Assembly (NCBI GenBank): GCA_035631315.1
Contig: DASQIZ010000116.1
Location: 99,336-163,335, forward strand
DNA from: 40CM-2-70-7 sp035631315
GTDB taxonomy: Bacteria > Gemmatimonadota > Gemmatimonadetes > Gemmatimonadales > GWC2-71-9
Length of the DNA stretch: 64,000 nt
Direction of reading: 5' to 3'
Made by a program: the position numbers and the translations under genes. The notes beneath the pieces are model-generated. The model saw only the letters and a program-made list of their open reading frames with translations, had not been told where the DNA came from and searched no databases. This document shows positions 8,956-18,340 of the stretch, one piece after another (the first letter of the stretch is position 1; each line of letters begins with the position of its first letter).

Positions 8956-10531
8956 CGTTCAGCGTCTTCGAATCAGTGCCCGACGCGCCATGCGCGTCGG
9001 TGACCGTCACCGTGATCGTGTAGGCACCAGGCAGAACGTAGGTGTGGCCCGGCCCAATGGCGCCCTGCGCCGAGAGTGTGCCCGTCGAGGACGTGCCGTC
9101 ACCCCAGTTGACGGTGTAGGCCCAGGGCCCGTCCCCCGCCCCATCAGGATCGGTGAACGACGCGTTCAGTTGATAGAGGACGGCTTCCACCGCCGACTGA
9201 TTCCCGCCCGCGTTCACGACCGGCGGATGGTTCGTCGGAGGCGGCGCCTGGCAGGACACCGCGTACGCGGCGGACGCGGACCCGCCGGCAGGCACGGTCA
9301 CCGTCTGCGACGCATTCCCCACCGAACAGTTCGAGGCGAGCCCGCTCAGCACCACCGTGTGACTGCCCGCCGATAGATTCGAGAAGGTGATGCTGGCGTT
9401 ATCGCCGATCGACTGAGACGCCCCACCGTCCACCGTCGCGGTGTACCCATCGGCGTCGAGATTCGATCCCGTGGTCGTGGTGCTCACGGTGAGACTGCCG
9501 GTGGTCGGCGGCGGGGCGGCGCAGGAGACCGAGAAGGACGCCGATACCGTTCCGCCGGCGGTCACGGTGACGGTCTGGGAGGTCCCACCACTCACCGTGC
9601 AGTTCGAAGCGACGCCACTCAGCGCCACGGTGTGGCTGCCGGCCGACAGGTTGTTGATGGTGACGCTCGCGTTGATCCCAATCGCCTGGCCCGCGCCGCC
9701 ATCCACCGCCACGGAATAACCGGAGGGCAGATTGGACCCCGTCGTCGCGGTGGTCACGGTCAGACTCCCCGTGGTCGACGGAGGCGCAGTGACATTGAAT
9801 GCCGAACTGGTGGCGCTCCCCAGACCATTGGTCGAGGCCGTGAGCGTGTAGTTCGAACCCGCCTTGTCGATAGAGAGTCCGGAAAACGTCGCCACACCCC
9901 CACTGACCGCGACCGTCTTGGTGCCCGATAGGGTCCCGCTACCCGGATTCGCTCCCAGTGCGACGGTCACCGATCCGTTGTAGCCGAGCACGGTGGAGCC
10001 GGTGGAGTCCGCGACCGACACCTGCACACTGGGGCTGATCGCAGCTCCGGCCTGGGTCGACGAAGGCTGTCCGGTGAAGATGAGGTGCGTCGGTCGCGGC
10101 GCCGGGACGGAACTGACAGTGAATGGGGCGCTCGTCGCACCGCTCAACCCGCTCGCGGCCGCGGTCAGCGTGTATCCCGACCCCACCTTGTCGAGACTGA
10201 GCCCCGGGAAGGACGCGACCCCACTCACCGCCGTCGCCGTGTTGGCGCCCGAGAGGGTAGCCCCGCTCGGGTTGGTGCCCAGCGACACGGTGACCGACCC
10301 GGAGTAGCTCGGGACGGGATTGCCGGCGCTGTCGGTGACGACCACTGCGACGGGGGGAGCGATGACATGGCCGACCATCGCGTCGTTGGGTTGAGTGGAG
10401 AATGCGACCTTGGCGGCTGCAGAATCGGGGGGTGGGTTGCCGCCCCCGTTGCGCAGAAGCCGGTCGACCTGACAGGAAAGGACGACCGCCATCGCGAGAG
10501 CGACCACAACCCAGCGGCGCAGGGTCTGCAT
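8945..10531 (-). CDS. Ig-like/PKD-repeat surface lipoprotein
   Basis: A 528-residue exported protein with a lipobox (VVLSC, Cys20). It is built of repeats: two Ig-like bacterial domains (about 40-141 and 148-249, each with QP...V.V.DS.G and a TLSG...VSG.A.F.GLS core), two 90-residue units beginning TGSLTV (254-342 and 344-433, each with GYS/T, VDGG, SAGSHTV and SNC), and a C-terminal PKD domain (435-528, with DPDGAGDGPW, VNWGDGT and GAYTITVTVTDAHG). Such proteins are anchored on the outer surface and bind polymers or other surface proteins. It lies 90 nt downstream of the sortilin-like gene on the same strand, so the two may be co-expressed. Specific ligand unknown. Confidence 0.85.
   Translation of the reverse strand: MQTLRRWVVVALAMAVVLSCQVDRLLRNGGGNPPPDSAAAKVAFSTQPNDAMVGHVIAPPVAVVVTDSAGNPVPSYSGSVTVSLGTNPSGATLSGANTATAVSGVASFPGLSLDKVGSGYTLTAAASGLSGATSAPFTVSSVPAPRPTHLIFTGQPSSTQAGAAISPSVQVSVADSTGSTVLGYNGSVTVALGANPGSGTLSGTKTVAVSGGVATFSGLSIDKAGSNYTLTASTNGLGSATSSAFNVTAPPSTTGSLTVTTATTGSNLPSGYSVAVDGGAGQAIGINASVTINNLSAGSHTVALSGVASNCTVSGGTSQTVTVTAGGTVSASFSVSCAAPPPTTGSLTVSTTTTGSNLDADGYTATVDGGASQSIGDNASITFSNLSAGSHTVVLSGLASNCSVGNASQTVTVPAGGSASAAYAVSCQAPPPTNHPPVVNAGGNQSAVEAVLYQLNASFTDPDGAGDGPWAYTVNWGDGTSSTGTLSAQGAIGPGHTYVLPGAYTITVTVTDAHGASGTDSKTLNVTL
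9233..9772 (-). repeat. tandem 90-residue coding repeats (two TGSLTV units)
   Basis: Two adjacent in-frame units (9506-9772 and 9233-9502) encode near-identical domains with TGSLTV, NLSAGSHTV and SNC in the same places. The Cys pairs within each unit (SNC and SC about 27 residues later) could form a disulfide. Internal duplication of this type is common in surface adhesins. Confidence 0.7.
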
Positions 10532-10621
10532 AAGCCGATGCCCTCGGGCGGGGCAAAGTCCGCGCCGAGGGCGTGCGACCTGAAGCGATGCAGCAGTGCG
10601 ACGGCTGTATCAGCCCGACGG

Positions 10622-13600
10622 CTACCGCCCGCCACTCGTCGCCGGCTTGCTCCCTTTCCCGGCCAGTGGCGCCGTACCACCGCATTGCGGCGCGGGTAAC
10701 GCGTCGGACGGCACGGCCACCGGCGACAGCCCGTTCTTCGACAGCAAGGCGTTGAATTCGGGCAAGAATGTGGTGGTCACGCTCGTCCAGCTGGTCTCGA
10801 CCGTCCTCAGATCCGTGCACGCCGAATGCCATGCCTTGAGCATCTGCGCACTCGGCGCCATGTCGCCATAGTCCGTGGTCCGCAGCTGCCCGTTCATCGA
10901 CTCGAGGGGAATGCTCTCCCCCGGCTCAGTGCCGTTCAACGCGGCGAACGATGGCGGTCCCACGTGGCGGCCATAGTTCGGCATCGGCGCGGGGTCCCCC
11001 TGCAACTGGCGCATGGTGGAATCGAGCTTCGCCGCCGCGGATGCGACGTCCGCGGGGGGATTGGTCTGCAAGGCTCGCGCGACCGCGCCACGCACGGACG
11101 CGATCTGGTGCCAGCCATCCCACGAAGCCTTCGCCCCCGCATAGAGATTCATCTGCAGCGCGTGCTGCGCGACCAGATCCGCCGCCGACGCGGGCGAGCG
11201 GGGATCGTTCCGCACCGTCACCGTCTGTGTGTAGCTCTTGCCGTCCACGGTGAGCTTGACTGTGTAGACGCCGGGAAGTGCCAGTGGCCCTTCCGGCGTG
11301 TACGGCGTCTCATGGGGGATGGCGCTCATGACCTGAGCATAGTTGTGATTGAACGCCGGTGGGTGGTCGTACCGGATGTCCCAGTTCACCCGGTTCAAGC
11401 CCGGAGCCGTCGGCAGCGGCTGCGGCACTTCCAGCCACCAGGTGGCGACCGGCGCCGGCTCATCCGAGATCGGCGGGATCGGCGCGCTCGACAGGTGACG
11501 CACCACATGTCCCGCCGCATCCAGGATCTCGAGGGTGATGTCCGACGACGGCTTCGTCGCCAGCGAGTAATAGATGATCGCCCCCGGCGGCGGATTCTCG
11601 GCGTGGGGCATCTCCGCCTGCATGGGTGTGTCGCCATTCACGTCGCGCCGGACCCGGATCGCCTCGCCCGGCTTGAACAGGTGCACGGCCTCCGACGTCA
11701 TCGCGGCGGTCACCTGCCGCAGGGGAGACATGTCGTCGAGAATGAAGATGCCGCGCCCGTAGGTCGCGACGATCAGATCGTTGTCCCTGACCACGATGTC
11801 GCGGTACGAGCTGTTCGGCAGACTGAGCATCAGGGACTGCCAGTGGTCGCCGTCGTCGAACGAGACGTACATCCCGCTCTCCGTCCCGGCGAAGAGCAGC
11901 CCGGCCTTCCTGGTATCGGACCGGAGCACCCGCGCAAAGCCCCCACTCACCTGATCGGCGGGCAGCCCCTCCACGACCTTGGTCCAGTTCGCTCCGTAGT
12001 CCCTGGTCCGATAGAACGAGGGCGAGTTCTCACCGCCGGCGCGGAGCGCGACGTAGGCCTCCCCCGCGGCGAAATGCGACGCGTCGATGGACGAAATCGC
12101 GCCCGTCACGTTCGGAATGTCGACTTCCTTCCACATGGCACCATGATCCCGCGTGACGTGGATCCGTCCGTTCGTGGTCCCGGCCCAGATCACACCGCCG
12201 GCGATCGCCGACGTCGCGAGCGCGGTGATGCTGGCGCCCGCCCCAGCCCGTCCGCCGCCAAAGCCCGGGCCGGTCTGCGGCCGCGGCATGGCGAGGTCGC
12301 CTGAGAGCTTCCGCCAATGCAGACCGCCGTCGGTTGTCGCCATCACGTACTGGTAACCGGTGAGCAGCTCGTGGGGGTTCGTCGCCGTAAAGAGCAGCGG
12401 TTGGTCCCCGTTTGCCCTGAGATCCAGGGAGCTGTCGATGTTCGGGGCCACATTGATCCACTGACCGCTGGGATTACTGATGCGCATCAGGCCAGCCGTC
12501 ATGTTCAACGCGTAGATATGTCGCGGATCGAGTGGGTCGGGCACGATCGGGCCCCGCTCGAACCCCGGGTTCGGCAGCCAGTCGAACATCGAGACCTGCC
12601 CCAGGTCGCCGCGGCCTCGGGTCTGAATGGCGCAGGCGTCTTGCTGCGTCGCGTAGATCCAGTACGGGTACTGATTGTCCACCGAGATGTGGTAGATCTG
12701 CTCCGTGGACTGGTTGTACCACGAGCTCCAGTTCTCCCCGCCATCGAGCGAGACCTGCGCGCCCTGATCGAGGCCCATGAACATCCGCTTGGGATCGTCG
12801 GGATCGAGCCAGAACGTCTGAGGATCATCGCCACCAGGCGATCCCTTCCAGCCATCGAAGTGCTCGCCACCATCCGTCGAGCGATAGACCGCCGTCGCGA
12901 TGGTGTAGACGATGTCCGGGTTCCCGGTGTTCACCCATACGCCCGACGTGTAGTTCCCCTGGCCATTGGCGATGCGGGCATCCCCGGCATCCATGCGGCG
13001 CCAGCTCGACCCGCCATCGTCCGAGCGCCACAGGCCCATTCCGGCGGGGCCCACGACGAACATCCGCTGCGCGTTGGTATGCATCGCAATCGCGACCGAC
13101 AGGCGTCCGGACAGGGGCGGCAGTCCCCCACCTTTGATCTCCGTCCACGTCACGCCTTCGTCGGTCGACTTGTAGAGACCCGTGCCCGGACCGGTCTGCT
13201 GAAAGCCGCCGCCGACCGTCCGTCGGGTCGTCGCCAGCATCACCTCGGGATGATCGTACGCCCATTCGAGATCGGAGACCCCGACGGAATCACCGGCCCC
13301 CAGCGTGCGTGACCAGGTCTTCCCGCCGTCCGTGCTGCGGAACACGCCCCGCATCGGTCCGGCAATCCGCGGAGCGCCGAGGACACCCATGAGCACGACG
13401 TTGGGATCTTTGGGGTCGACGAGCATGGAAGAGATGCGGCGCGTGTCGTCCATGCCGAGGTGGGTCCAGGTCGCGCCGGCGTCGGTGGACTTGTAGACTC
13501 CGTCGCCGTCATTCACGAATCCCGTGCCCACGTAGACGATGTTCGGGTCAGACGGGGCGACCTGCACCGCGCCGATCGACGACACCGTCTTGATCGCATC

Positions 13601-13843
13601 GAAGACGGGAAACCAGGTGGTGCCCGCACTCGTCGTCTTCCACACGCCACCGGTCGGGGTGCCGAAGTAGTAGACCCCGGGCTGGCCGATGGCTCCGGTC
13701 ACCGCGGTAACCCGGCCCCCGCGGAACGGACCGACGTTCCGCCAGACCAGTCCGGACAGGAGTGAGGGATCTACTTGCGCAACGGCGGGACGTGACAAGG
13801 TTCCGATCAACAGCAGCGTGGCCGGGACGGCGAGGGATCGCAT
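10622..13843 (-). CDS. sortilin-like (VPS10/BNR-repeat) secreted protein
   Basis: A 1073-residue exported protein with a Sec signal (MRSLAVPATLLLIGTLSRPAVAQ). The body from about 30 to 700 is a seven- to ten-bladed beta-propeller of BNR/Asp-box repeats: GVWKTTSAGTTW, GVYKSTDAGATW, GVFRSTDGGKTW, GLYKSTDEGVTW, GLWRSDDGGSSW and several more. After about 730 comes a C-terminal region with an FlgD-like or Ig-like piece (ILDAAGHVVRHL, LPGVYTVKLTVDG). Genome annotations often call this family glycosyl hydrolase, but no catalytic residues can be pointed to. The start at 13843 is chosen over the ATG at 13849 because GAGG then lies 6 nt upstream. It is divergent from the LytS-type kinase, with starts 22 bp apart. 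Confidence 0.88.
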   Translation of the reverse strand: MRSLAVPATLLLIGTLSRPAVAQVDPSLLSGLVWRNVGPFRGGRVTAVTGAIGQPGVYYFGTPTGGVWKTTSAGTTWFPVFDAIKTVSSIGAVQVAPSDPNIVYVGTGFVNDGDGVYKSTDAGATWTHLGMDDTRRISSMLVDPKDPNVVLMGVLGAPRIAGPMRGVFRSTDGGKTWSRTLGAGDSVGVSDLEWAYDHPEVMLATTRRTVGGGFQQTGPGTGLYKSTDEGVTWTEIKGGGLPPLSGRLSVAIAMHTNAQRMFVVGPAGMGLWRSDDGGSSWRRMDAGDARIANGQGNYTSGVWVNTGNPDIVYTIATAVYRSTDGGEHFDGWKGSPGGDDPQTFWLDPDDPKRMFMGLDQGAQVSLDGGENWSSWYNQSTEQIYHISVDNQYPYWIYATQQDACAIQTRGRGDLGQVSMFDWLPNPGFERGPIVPDPLDPRHIYALNMTAGLMRISNPSGQWINVAPNIDSSLDLRANGDQPLLFTATNPHELLTGYQYVMATTDGGLHWRKLSGDLAMPRPQTGPGFGGGRAGAGASITALATSAIAGGVIWAGTTNGRIHVTRDHGAMWKEVDIPNVTGAISSIDASHFAAGEAYVALRAGGENSPSFYRTRDYGANWTKVVEGLPADQVSGGFARVLRSDTRKAGLLFAGTESGMYVSFDDGDHWQSLMLSLPNSSYRDIVVRDNDLIVATYGRGIFILDDMSPLRQVTAAMTSEAVHLFKPGEAIRVRRDVNGDTPMQAEMPHAENPPPGAIIYYSLATKPSSDITLEILDAAGHVVRHLSSAPIPPISDEPAPVATWWLEVPQPLPTAPGLNRVNWDIRYDHPPAFNHNYAQVMSAIPHETPYTPEGPLALPGVYTVKLTVDGKSYTQTVTVRNDPRSPASAADLVAQHALQMNLYAGAKASWDGWHQIASVRGAVARALQTNPPADVASAAAKLDSTMRQLQGDPAPMPNYGRHVGPPSFAALNGTEPGESIPLESMNGQLRTTDYGDMAPSAQMLKAWHSACTDLRTVETSWTSVTTTFLPEFNALLSKNGLSPVAVPSDALPAPQCGGTAPLAGKGSKPATSGGR

Positions 13844-13849
13844 TGTCAT

Positions 13850-13857
13850 CCTCGAGG
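13850..13857. promoter_or_regulatory. palindromic CCTCGAGG serving as Shine-Dalgarno on both strands
   Basis: CCTCGAGG reads GAGG on each strand. It sits 6 nt before the minus-strand ATG at 13843 and 8 nt before the plus-strand ATG at 13866, so the same eight base pairs supply the ribosome-binding site of both divergent genes. Confidence 0.55.
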
Positions 13858-13865
13858 TGGGCGTG

Positions 13866-14918
13866 ATGAAGCGGATAACATACCGGCTTCCCGTGTGGGC
13901 GCTCGTCTCGCTGGCCTGGGTGGTCCCCGGCGCCCTCGCGGCTGTGGAGTTGTACGCACGAGCCCGTCTGGAACGTTGGACCGGCGTCTCGTGGCGGGAT
14001 TTCGTGTTCGATGGAGTGGACTGGGGGATCTACGGCGTTCTCACACCCGCTGTATTCTGGGTGGGCCGCCGCTATCCGCTCCAGCGCGGGACCCTGCGAC
14101 GCACCCTTCCGATTCACCTCGCCGGCGCGCTCGCTTTGTGCGTCGCCTGGGCGGTGCTCGGCACAATTCTCAGGCACTTCATCCACGCCGGCGGTGAAGC
14201 CCTGCTGAGCTGGATCCTTACCACGCTCCCCTTTGGGGTCGCAGTCTACTTCGCCATGCTCGGCGTCCAGCACGCGACGGCGTATTTCACCCAGTCCGCC
14301 ACGCTGTCGGCCCAGCTCGCCGACGCCCGCCTGGCCGCCCTGCGCATGCAGCTGCACCCGCACTTCCTCTATAACAGTCTGAACGCCGCCACGGTCATCG
14401 TGCGGGACCGGGACACCGCGACCGCCGCGCGGATGCTCGAGCTGCTAGGGGAAATGCTGCATCGGGTGATCCGCGCGGACCGGCCCCCAGTGGTCCCGCT
14501 CTCGGACGAGCTCGAATTCGTGCGGCAATACCTGACCATCGAGCAGATCCGTTTTCCCGATCGCCTGCACCCCGACATCATCGTCCCGGACAACCTGCTC
14601 GACGCGCAGGTCCCCGACTTCATCCTCCAACCCCTCGTGGAAAACGCCATCCGGCATGGGCTCGCGCAGCGCGTCGGGGCGACCATGTTACGGATCGAGG
14701 CCCGCCGCGAGGAGGACGATCTCGTCCTGACCGTGACGGACGACGGACCCGGTCCGGGAGACGTGACGGCGACGGAAGGAGTCGGATTGGCGAATACGCG
14801 CGAGCGGCTCCAGACCCTGTACGGAGACCGCGGATCGCTGACGCTCGTCCGCACGGCGACCGGAGGGGCCCTGGCGACCGTTCGCATGCCCTTCCGGCCG
14901 GGAGCCGCCCATGAGTGA
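13866..14918 (+). CDS. LytS/YehU-family sensor histidine kinase
   Basis: A 350-residue membrane kinase. The start at 13866 is favoured because it begins at MKRITYRLPVW with GAGG upstream; the longer open frame would run into the opposite gene. Four to five hydrophobic segments occupy residues 1 to about 140, with no recognisable sensory domain. The His_kinase domain follows: RMQLHPHFLYNSLNA with the phospho-accepting H166, then FILQPLVENAIRHGL (N box) and DDGPGPG plus GVGLANTRERLQTLYG (G boxes) of the ATPase domain. The 8-nt overlap with the response-regulator gene supports a pair. Input signal unknown. Confidence 0.92.
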   Translation: MKRITYRLPVWALVSLAWVVPGALAAVELYARARLERWTGVSWRDFVFDGVDWGIYGVLTPAVFWVGRRYPLQRGTLRRTLPIHLAGALALCVAWAVLGTILRHFIHAGGEALLSWILTTLPFGVAVYFAMLGVQHATAYFTQSATLSAQLADARLAALRMQLHPHFLYNSLNAATVIVRDRDTATAARMLELLGEMLHRVIRADRPPVVPLSDELEFVRQYLTIEQIRFPDRLHPDIIVPDNLLDAQVPDFILQPLVENAIRHGLAQRVGATMLRIEARREEDDLVLTVTDDGPGPGDVTATEGVGLANTRERLQTLYGDRGSLTLVRTATGGALATVRMPFRPGAAHE

Positions 14919-15714
14919 GATTCGCGCGCTGATCGTGGATGACGAGCCACTGGCGCGACGCGGGATCCGCCAGTTGCTGGCATCGCATCCCGATGTCGTC
15001 GTGATCGGCGAGTGCCGGGATGGGCGCGAGGCCGTGCGCGCGCTGGCCACGACAAGACCCGATCTGGTGTTCCTGGACGTCCAGATGCCGGGGCTCGACG
15101 GCCTGGGCGTGGTCCGCGTGCATGGCGTCGAGCGCATGCCGGTGACCGTATTCATCACCGCGCACGATCAGTTCGCCGTGGATGCGTTCGAAGCCCAGGC
15201 CCTGGACTACCTGGTCAAGCCGCTCTCGGAGAGCCGCTTTCGTGAGACGCTCACCCGCGCCCGGGAGCGCCTGCGGATGCATGACGCGGTGGCCCTCGCG
15301 GCCAAGCTCTCGGCCCTGCTCCGGGGCGAGCCGGTGGCGACGAACGGGACCGGGCGAGCTCCCGCGCCACGGGCGCCGATCGCCGTCCCGACCGATACCG
15401 GGGAGCTGCTCCTCGATCAGGGGGAGATCGACTGGATTGAAGCCGCCGACGACTACGCCGTGATCCACGCCGGCGGCAAGTCCCATCGCGTGCGCGCCGC
15501 CCTGTCGGCCCTCGAGTCCCGGCTCGACCCCGCCCGATTCACGCGGATCCACCGGTCGAACGTGGTCCGGCTGGACCGGGTTCGTGAGTGGAAGGCCGAC
15601 GCCGACGACGAAATGGTGGTCGTGCTCTGCGACGGGACCGAATTGCCGGTGAGCCGCCGCCGCGCGGCCCACGTCAAGGCGTTGCTGCGCCCGCCCGCTC
15701 GCCGAGAGTCCTAG
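14911..15714 (+). CDS. LytR/AlgR-family response regulator
   Basis: A 267-residue DNA-binding response regulator. Receiver domain at residues 1-120 with acidic pair D10/D11, phospho-acceptor D56 (LVFLDVQMPG), FITAHDQ and YLVKPL; a linker rich in Ala/Pro at about 140-155; then a LytTR DNA-binding domain at about 160-262 (IDWIEAADDYAVIHAGGKSH, FTRIHRSNVVRLDRV, LPVSRRR). It is the partner of the upstream kinase, whose 3' end it overlaps. LytTR proteins bind pairs of direct repeats, but I did not identify a site here. Confidence 0.93.
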   Translation: MSEIRALIVDDEPLARRGIRQLLASHPDVVVIGECRDGREAVRALATTRPDLVFLDVQMPGLDGLGVVRVHGVERMPVTVFITAHDQFAVDAFEAQALDYLVKPLSESRFRETLTRARERLRMHDAVALAAKLSALLRGEPVATNGTGRAPAPRAPIAVPTDTGELLLDQGEIDWIEAADDYAVIHAGGKSHRVRAALSALESRLDPARFTRIHRSNVVRLDRVREWKADADDEMVVVLCDGTELPVSRRRAAHVKALLRPPARRES

Positions 15715-15787
15715 GCCGTTCGCCGATGCGACTGCGCCGCCGGCCCGCGACCGTTGACCGGCCGGTCGCAGCTCCGAATGGTGTTGT

Positions 15788-16996
15788 ATGACCACCACGA
15801 CTGAAGTCTCCGCGCCGTCGCGCATCTCCTCGATCGACGTGATCCGGGGCGCCATTATGGTCTTGATGGCGATCGATCACGTCCGCGTGTACTCCGGCTT
15901 GCCGGCCGGGGGACCCACCGCCGGGATCTTCTTCACCCGGTGGGTGACCCACTTCTGTGCGCCAGGATTCATTTTCCTGGCCGGCACCAGCGCATTGCTC
16001 TCGAGCCAGAGACATCCGGGGATCTCGAGGCACCTCATGATCCGGGGCGCCTGGCTCGTGTTCCTCGAGATGACGTTTCTCCGGGTGGCCTGGACTTTCA
16101 ATTTCGACTTCGCGCACTACGAGATGGCGGGTGTGATCTGGTGCATCGGCTGGTGCATGATCGTCCTCGGCCTGCTGGTCCGTTTCCCCGTGCGAGCGGT
16201 CGTCGGATTCGGCGCGTTCATTGTCCTCGGCGCCTCCCTGCTCGATCCGGTCCTGGGCAAAGTGGCGCAGGCGGCGGGCGCGAGCTCCTTGAGCGCCCTC
16301 TGGAAGATTCTGTACGTCGGATTCTTCGCCGGGCCCATCCAGATGGGTCCCGACGGCCCCAACCTCATCGTGCTGTATTCGATCGTGCCCTGGGTGGGTG
16401 TCATGGCGCTGGGGTATGGATTCGGCGCCCTGCTCACGCTCGAGCCCGCACGCCGAAATCGGCTCTGCTGGCAGATCGGGTTTGCGGCCACGGGGCTCTT
16501 CGTGGTCCTGCGAGGCTTCAATCTCTGGGGTGACCCCGGCCACTGGCACTTCCCACAAGCCAACGCGAATGGCCGGCCGCAACTCCCAGGCCTGTTCTCG
16601 CTTCTTTCCACGAACAAGTATCCGGCATCCCTCGATTTCCAGCTCATGACCCTGGGGCCCACCATCATCGCGATCCCGATGCTCGAGGGCATCCGGCAGC
16701 TGGTGACGCGCTGGCTGACCGTGTTGGGCCGCGTGCCCTTCTTCTATTACATGCTCCACATCCCCCTCATTCACGCCCTGGCCGTGGTGGTCTCCGCCAT
16801 CCGCGAGGGGCACGTGAACCCCTGGCTCTTCACCAATCACCCGATGGGGAATCCTGCACCTCCTGACGGGTACACGTGGCCCCTGTGGTTGCTGTACGTC
16901 GTGTGGGCAGTGGCGATCGTCATTCTGTACTTTGCCTCACGGTGGTTCGGGGCGCTCAAGGCACGGAGAACGGATTGGTGGCTCAGGTACCTCTAG
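15788..16996 (+). CDS. DUF1624/HGSNAT-like membrane acyltransferase family protein
   Basis: A 402-residue polytopic membrane protein with about ten hydrophobic helices. The N-terminus ISSIDVIRGAIMVLMAIDHVRVY is the signature of DUF1624, the bacterial relatives of heparan-alpha-glucosaminide N-acetyltransferase, which move acetyl groups across a membrane; the D-x-x-R and ALDH/AIDH-type motif with its histidine are both present. FFYYMLHIPLIHAL near the C-terminus is also typical. Substrate unknown. No Shine-Dalgarno sequence is visible. The 3' end overlaps the ankyrin gene. Confidence 0.85.
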   Translation: MTTTTEVSAPSRISSIDVIRGAIMVLMAIDHVRVYSGLPAGGPTAGIFFTRWVTHFCAPGFIFLAGTSALLSSQRHPGISRHLMIRGAWLVFLEMTFLRVAWTFNFDFAHYEMAGVIWCIGWCMIVLGLLVRFPVRAVVGFGAFIVLGASLLDPVLGKVAQAAGASSLSALWKILYVGFFAGPIQMGPDGPNLIVLYSIVPWVGVMALGYGFGALLTLEPARRNRLCWQIGFAATGLFVVLRGFNLWGDPGHWHFPQANANGRPQLPGLFSLLSTNKYPASLDFQLMTLGPTIIAIPMLEGIRQLVTRWLTVLGRVPFFYYMLHIPLIHALAVVVSAIREGHVNPWLFTNHPMGNPAPPDGYTWPLWLLYVVWAVAIVILYFASRWFGALKARRTDWWLRYL

Positions 16997-18330
16997 AAGG
17001 GGACGATCCCCGGGCGGCGTTCATTCACGCGGCGATCTGGCACGGGAAGCTCGATTTGGCGGAGCAGATTCGCGCGCGACATCCGGACCTGATCGGGAAC
17101 GACCTGGCGACCGCGGCGGTCCTCGGCGACGATGCCACGGTCCGGAAGTTCATCACGGCAGACCCCGCGAGCGTCAACCGCCGGGGACCACCCTTCGGCG
17201 GTGATGCGCTCAATTACCTCGCGCTGTCGAAGTACCTCCGGCTCGAGCCCGCCCGCACCCCCGGATTCTTGCGCGCGGCGGCCGCGCTGCTCGATGCCGG
17301 CGCCGATCCCAACACCGGATTCTGGACTCAGCCTCCCCACCCCGAATTCGAGACGGCGCTTTACGGAGCCGCGGGCGTTGCGCACCACGAAGGCCTCACC
17401 CGGCTCCTGCTCGAACGGGGTGCGGATCCCAACGACGGCGAGGTGGCCTACCACTCTCCCGAAACCGACCACCTGGGCCACATGCAGGCGTTGATCGAGA
17501 CCGGGCGACTGACCCCCGACACGCTCTCCATCATGCTGGTCCGCTGCTGCGACTGGCACTACCGCGACGCGGTGGAGCTTCTCCTGACGCATGGGGCCGA
17601 CCCGGCCTACACCGCCCGATGGGGACTCACCCCGCTGCTCCATTCGATCGCGCGTGACAATGACCTCGAGATCGTCAAGCTGATGCTCGATCACGGCGCG
17701 GACCCCAACCGGCGGCATCGGCACGGCCGGACCAAAGAGGAGATGACCGCGGTGGAGCTCGCCGCCCGCAAGGGACGGGGGGACATCCTCGAAGCGTTCG
17801 ATCGCCGTCGTATTCCGGTCAGGCTCGAAGGCCTCGATCGCCTGCTGGAGCTCTGTGCGCGAGGGGATGCCGAGGGAGCTGAGGACGCGGCGAAGAATCC
17901 GGCCGTCCACAGTCAGCTCTCAGCCGACGGAGCGCGCGCGCTCGGCGACTTCACCCGCACGTGGAACGTGGACGGCGTACGCATCCTGCTGGATCTGGGC
18001 ATCCCCGTGGACATCCGCTCGCAGGGTGATGCCTACTTCGGGACGCCCCCGGACAGCACGGCACTGCACGTCGCGTCGTGGGAGGTGCTCCCGAAGCTGG
18101 TCAAGCTGTTGCTCGAGCGTGGTGCAGACCCGAACGCGCGGGATGGCAAGGGCATGACGCCCTTGATGCTTGCGGTGCGTGGGTGCACGGCGTCCTGGTG
18201 GACACATCGGCGCACGCCGGAGCCCGCGCGCCTGCTGCTCGCGGCCGGTGCAACCCGGGACGGCGTGACCACACCGACGGGGTACGACGAGCTCGACCGG
18301 GTGCTTGAAGGGGGTGGAACCACGCGGTAA
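16978..18330 (+). CDS. ankyrin-repeat protein
   Basis: A 450-residue protein made largely of ankyrin repeats: AAALLDAGADPNTG, RLLLERGADPNDG, ELLLTHGADPAYT, KLMLDHGADPNRR, RILLDLGIPVDI, KLLLERGADPNARDGKGMTPLMLAV and RLLLAAGATRD. Such repeats bind other proteins. There is no signal peptide, so it is probably cytoplasmic. The start is uncertain: GTG at 16978 (or TTG at 16975) follows GGAG at 16965-16968 and lies inside the last 19 nt of the preceding gene, giving coupled translation; the longer open frame upstream reads only out-of-frame membrane-gene sequence. Confidence 0.82.
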   Translation: MAQVPLEGDDPRAAFIHAAIWHGKLDLAEQIRARHPDLIGNDLATAAVLGDDATVRKFITADPASVNRRGPPFGGDALNYLALSKYLRLEPARTPGFLRAAAALLDAGADPNTGFWTQPPHPEFETALYGAAGVAHHEGLTRLLLERGADPNDGEVAYHSPETDHLGHMQALIETGRLTPDTLSIMLVRCCDWHYRDAVELLLTHGADPAYTARWGLTPLLHSIARDNDLEIVKLMLDHGADPNRRHRHGRTKEEMTAVELAARKGRGDILEAFDRRRIPVRLEGLDRLLELCARGDAEGAEDAAKNPAVHSQLSADGARALGDFTRTWNVDGVRILLDLGIPVDIRSQGDAYFGTPPDSTALHVASWEVLPKLVKLLLERGADPNARDGKGMTPLMLAVRGCTASWWTHRRTPEPARLLLAAGATRDGVTTPTGYDELDRVLEGGGTTR

Positions 18331-18340
18331 CCTTGGCCCC
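18328..18340 (+). promoter_or_regulatory. TAACCT -10-like element formed by the upstream stop codon
   Basis: TAACCT at 18328-18333 begins with the TAA stop of the ankyrin gene and ends 7 nt before the acylase ATG at 18341. No Shine-Dalgarno sequence is present, fitting a leaderless start. Confidence 0.35.

Noticed and set aside
10826..12304. 492-codon open frame antisense to the sortilin-like gene
   Set aside because: Very Arg-rich, no signal or domain; the minus strand has regular Asp-box repeats.
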